Assembly: GCA_031761405.1 (NCBI GenBank)
Contig: JASEVX010000010.1
Coordinates: 35,457,640-35,521,639, forward strand
Source: Serripes groenlandicus
Taxonomy: Eukaryota > Mollusca > Bivalvia > Cardiida > Cardiidae
DNA length: 64,000 nucleotides
Reading direction: 5' to 3'
This document shows positions 62,507 through 64,000 of the stretch, piece after piece. The translations under genes were made by a program, and so were the position numbers. The notes beneath the pieces were generated by a model that saw only the letters and a list, made by a program, of their open reading frames with translations, made no database searches and was not told where the DNA came from. The stretch's first letter is position 1. Each line of letters starts with the position of its first letter.

Positions 62507-62559
62507 GTGAGTACGGTCGTGCTTCATTTCTTTCCACCGTGTAAATAATTATTTTTAAA

Positions 62560-62948
62560 ATTATAACCACATACGATTAATCTGCAACAAAGGGTTGGGA
62601 AAACATCGAGGCAAAAATATCTAAAGTATCTGAAAATTTAAGCGTTCCTTATTGAATAGAGTCGAAAGCATTGTGGCAAAAGAAACGAATATCTCAAAGT
62701 GGGTAATTCTCTTTTTGTTCTCAATGTTTTCTGCAACAGATTGGTCCAGATTGCTTTCTGACGCCTCTGCAACAGATGAATTGTATGACAAAATTGATTA
62801 TAATGAGTAATTTCTCCTTTTGCCACAATATTTTCAACTCTATTCAATGATTTAATAACTTTCATTTTTAGATGTTTTCAATAGTTTAAACAATATATGT
62901 TTACAAAGTTGTCTGCTACAGATTTGTTGTATGTGGGAAATGGTTACC
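62560..62948. mobile_element. Decayed MITEs after exon 42
   Basis: Two overlapping remnants: 62565-62765 (acatacgattaatctgcaac ... attgctttctgacgcc) and 62765-62948 (taatgagtaatttctccttt ... gtatgtgggaaatggtta). Confidence 0.6.
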
Positions 62949-62962
62949 TCTGAGCATTGCAG

Positions 62963-63665
62963 GTTGTCAATTTCTTGCATCGGTCATCAATTCTTTGCAT
63001 CAATTGTCAATTCTTAATTCTTTGCATCCGTTGTCAATTCTTTGCATCGGTCATCGATTCTTTGCATCAATTGTCAATTCTTAATTCTTTGCATCCGTTG
63101 TCAATTCTTTGCATTGGTTGTCAATTCTTTGCACCCGTTGTCAATTCTTTGCATCGGTTGTCAATTCTTTGCATCAGTCATCAACTTTTTGCATCAATTG
63201 TCAATGCTTAATTCTTTGCATCCGTCAATTCTTTGGTTCGGTTGTCAATTCTTTTCATCAGTCATCAATTCTTTGGTTCGGTTGTCAATTCTTTTCATCA
63301 GTCATCAATTCTTTTGCATCAATTGTCAATTCTTAATTCTTTGGTTCGGTTGTCAATTCTTTGGTTCGGTTGTCAATTCTTTGCATCAGTCATCAATTCT
63401 TTGCATCAATTGTCAATTCCAAATTCTTTGCATCCATCAATTCTTTGGTTCGGTTGTCAATTCTTTTCATCAGTCATCAATTCTTTGCATCAATTGTCAA
63501 TTCTTAATTCTTTGCATCCGTCAATTCTTTGCATCAATTGTCAATTCTTAATTCTTTGCATCCATTGTCAATTCTTTGCATCAGTCATCCATTCTTTGCA
63601 TCAATTGTCATTTCTTAGTTCTTTGCATCAGTCGTCAGTTCTTTGCATCGATTGTAAATTCTTGT
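62963..63665. repeat. About 20-bp minisatellite with higher-order pattern
   Basis: Units such as tcaattctttgcatcggttg and tcaattctttgcatcaattg alternate with a shorter taattctttgcatccg. Groups of about five units recur, giving a period near 110 bases. Confidence 0.93.
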
Positions 63666-64000
63666 GATTTTCCCTACTGGTCATACTCTGTCAAAGGTAC
63701 CCAGTGACTACAATGTACATATAACCAGATAACGTGGTGACAGAACTTAGATTGATGATTGTTCAAATTACGCATGTGTTTACATTACACATGTGTTTAA
63801 ATTACGCATGTTTAAATTATGCATGTGTTCAAATAACGCATGTGTTTAAATTCAGAATTATTGAGATATAACAGTTTCCATAAAAGGAACGCTGCACTCG
63901 ATCTTACGAAATTGCGCAACTTTTATTTGCTTTGAAAATAGTTGAAAACAAAGATGAAATATCTGGAAAATTGAAAGTTTATTTGAAATACACAGTTAAA
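63666..64000. other. Right edge, mostly unassigned
   Basis: 63765-63850 has about five copies of a 16-17-base unit (attacgcatgtgtttaa). No further exon is seen before the window ends. Confidence 0.55.

Noticed and set aside
12023..61788. Many short frames containing MRERVK, SRLLQNC or FFFCHNVF
   Set aside because: These recurring peptides are translations of the TTAA-type MITE in various frames, not a protein family.
62957..63667. Open frames of up to 169 codons at the right edge
   Set aside because: They come from the 20-bp minisatellite.

Overview
This is intron-rich, AT-rich animal DNA, most likely from a bivalve mollusc. That assignment is inferred from the style of the interspersed repeats (TTAA-flanked MITEs, a tRNA-derived SINE, a Helentron-like element, many minisatellites) and from a large modular extracellular gene. 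The species cannot be fixed from the sequence alone. Nothing looks bacterial.

The only gene I can support is one large plus-strand gene that enters from the left and leaves to the right. I resolve 42 internal exons between 264 and 62506. Every one is bounded by AG and GT, and all intron phases agree from exon to exon, giving about 4.93 kb of coding sequence (about 1,643 residues) without a stop. Neither the start codon nor the stop codon is in the window. Numbering exons from the first visible one, the order is as follows. Exon 1 is an unassigned segment. Exons 2-22 are seven copies of a cysteine-rich module of about 66 residues, each made of three small exons called here C, A and B. Exons 23-26 are acidic or threonine-rich and SEA-like (weak call). 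Exons 27-30 are unrecognised extracellular-type sequence. Exons 31-34 match a cadherin-like domain best known from large bacterial and marine adhesins (a V-x-x-x-N-D-x-P start, then G-x-W-x-Y, R-F-x-P and a W-D end). Exons 35-38 are cysteine-rich with CGIC/CGVC motifs. Exons 39-42 contain an IPT/TIG domain and its flanks. The product looks like a secreted or membrane-anchored extracellular mosaic protein, but signal peptide, membrane anchor and function cannot be seen here.

The introns are packed with repeats. A TTAA-flanked, piggyBac-like foldback MITE (about 230 bp, ends TTAACCCTTTCCCTCAT) is present in roughly 25 well-preserved copies and about as many decayed ones. A second hairpin MITE (ends GAGGGCTTGGCGTG) has five copies, and two more inverted-repeat families occur. 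Tandem arrays include 79-bp (411-4820), 35-bp (6955-8009 and 9553-10515), 45-bp (24795-26285), 25-bp (28276-29046), 22-bp (30015-30785), 34-bp (46922-48515) and about 20-bp (62963-63665) units. A Helentron-like element splits the 35-bp array cleanly, and a related copy at 42348-43687 carries a SINE.

The most interesting points are the duplicated three-exon cassette with near-identical A exons, the adhesin-type domain in an animal gene, the tendency of MITE ends to lie tens of bases from splice sites, and the 79-bp array that starts at a splice donor and copies it dozens of times.
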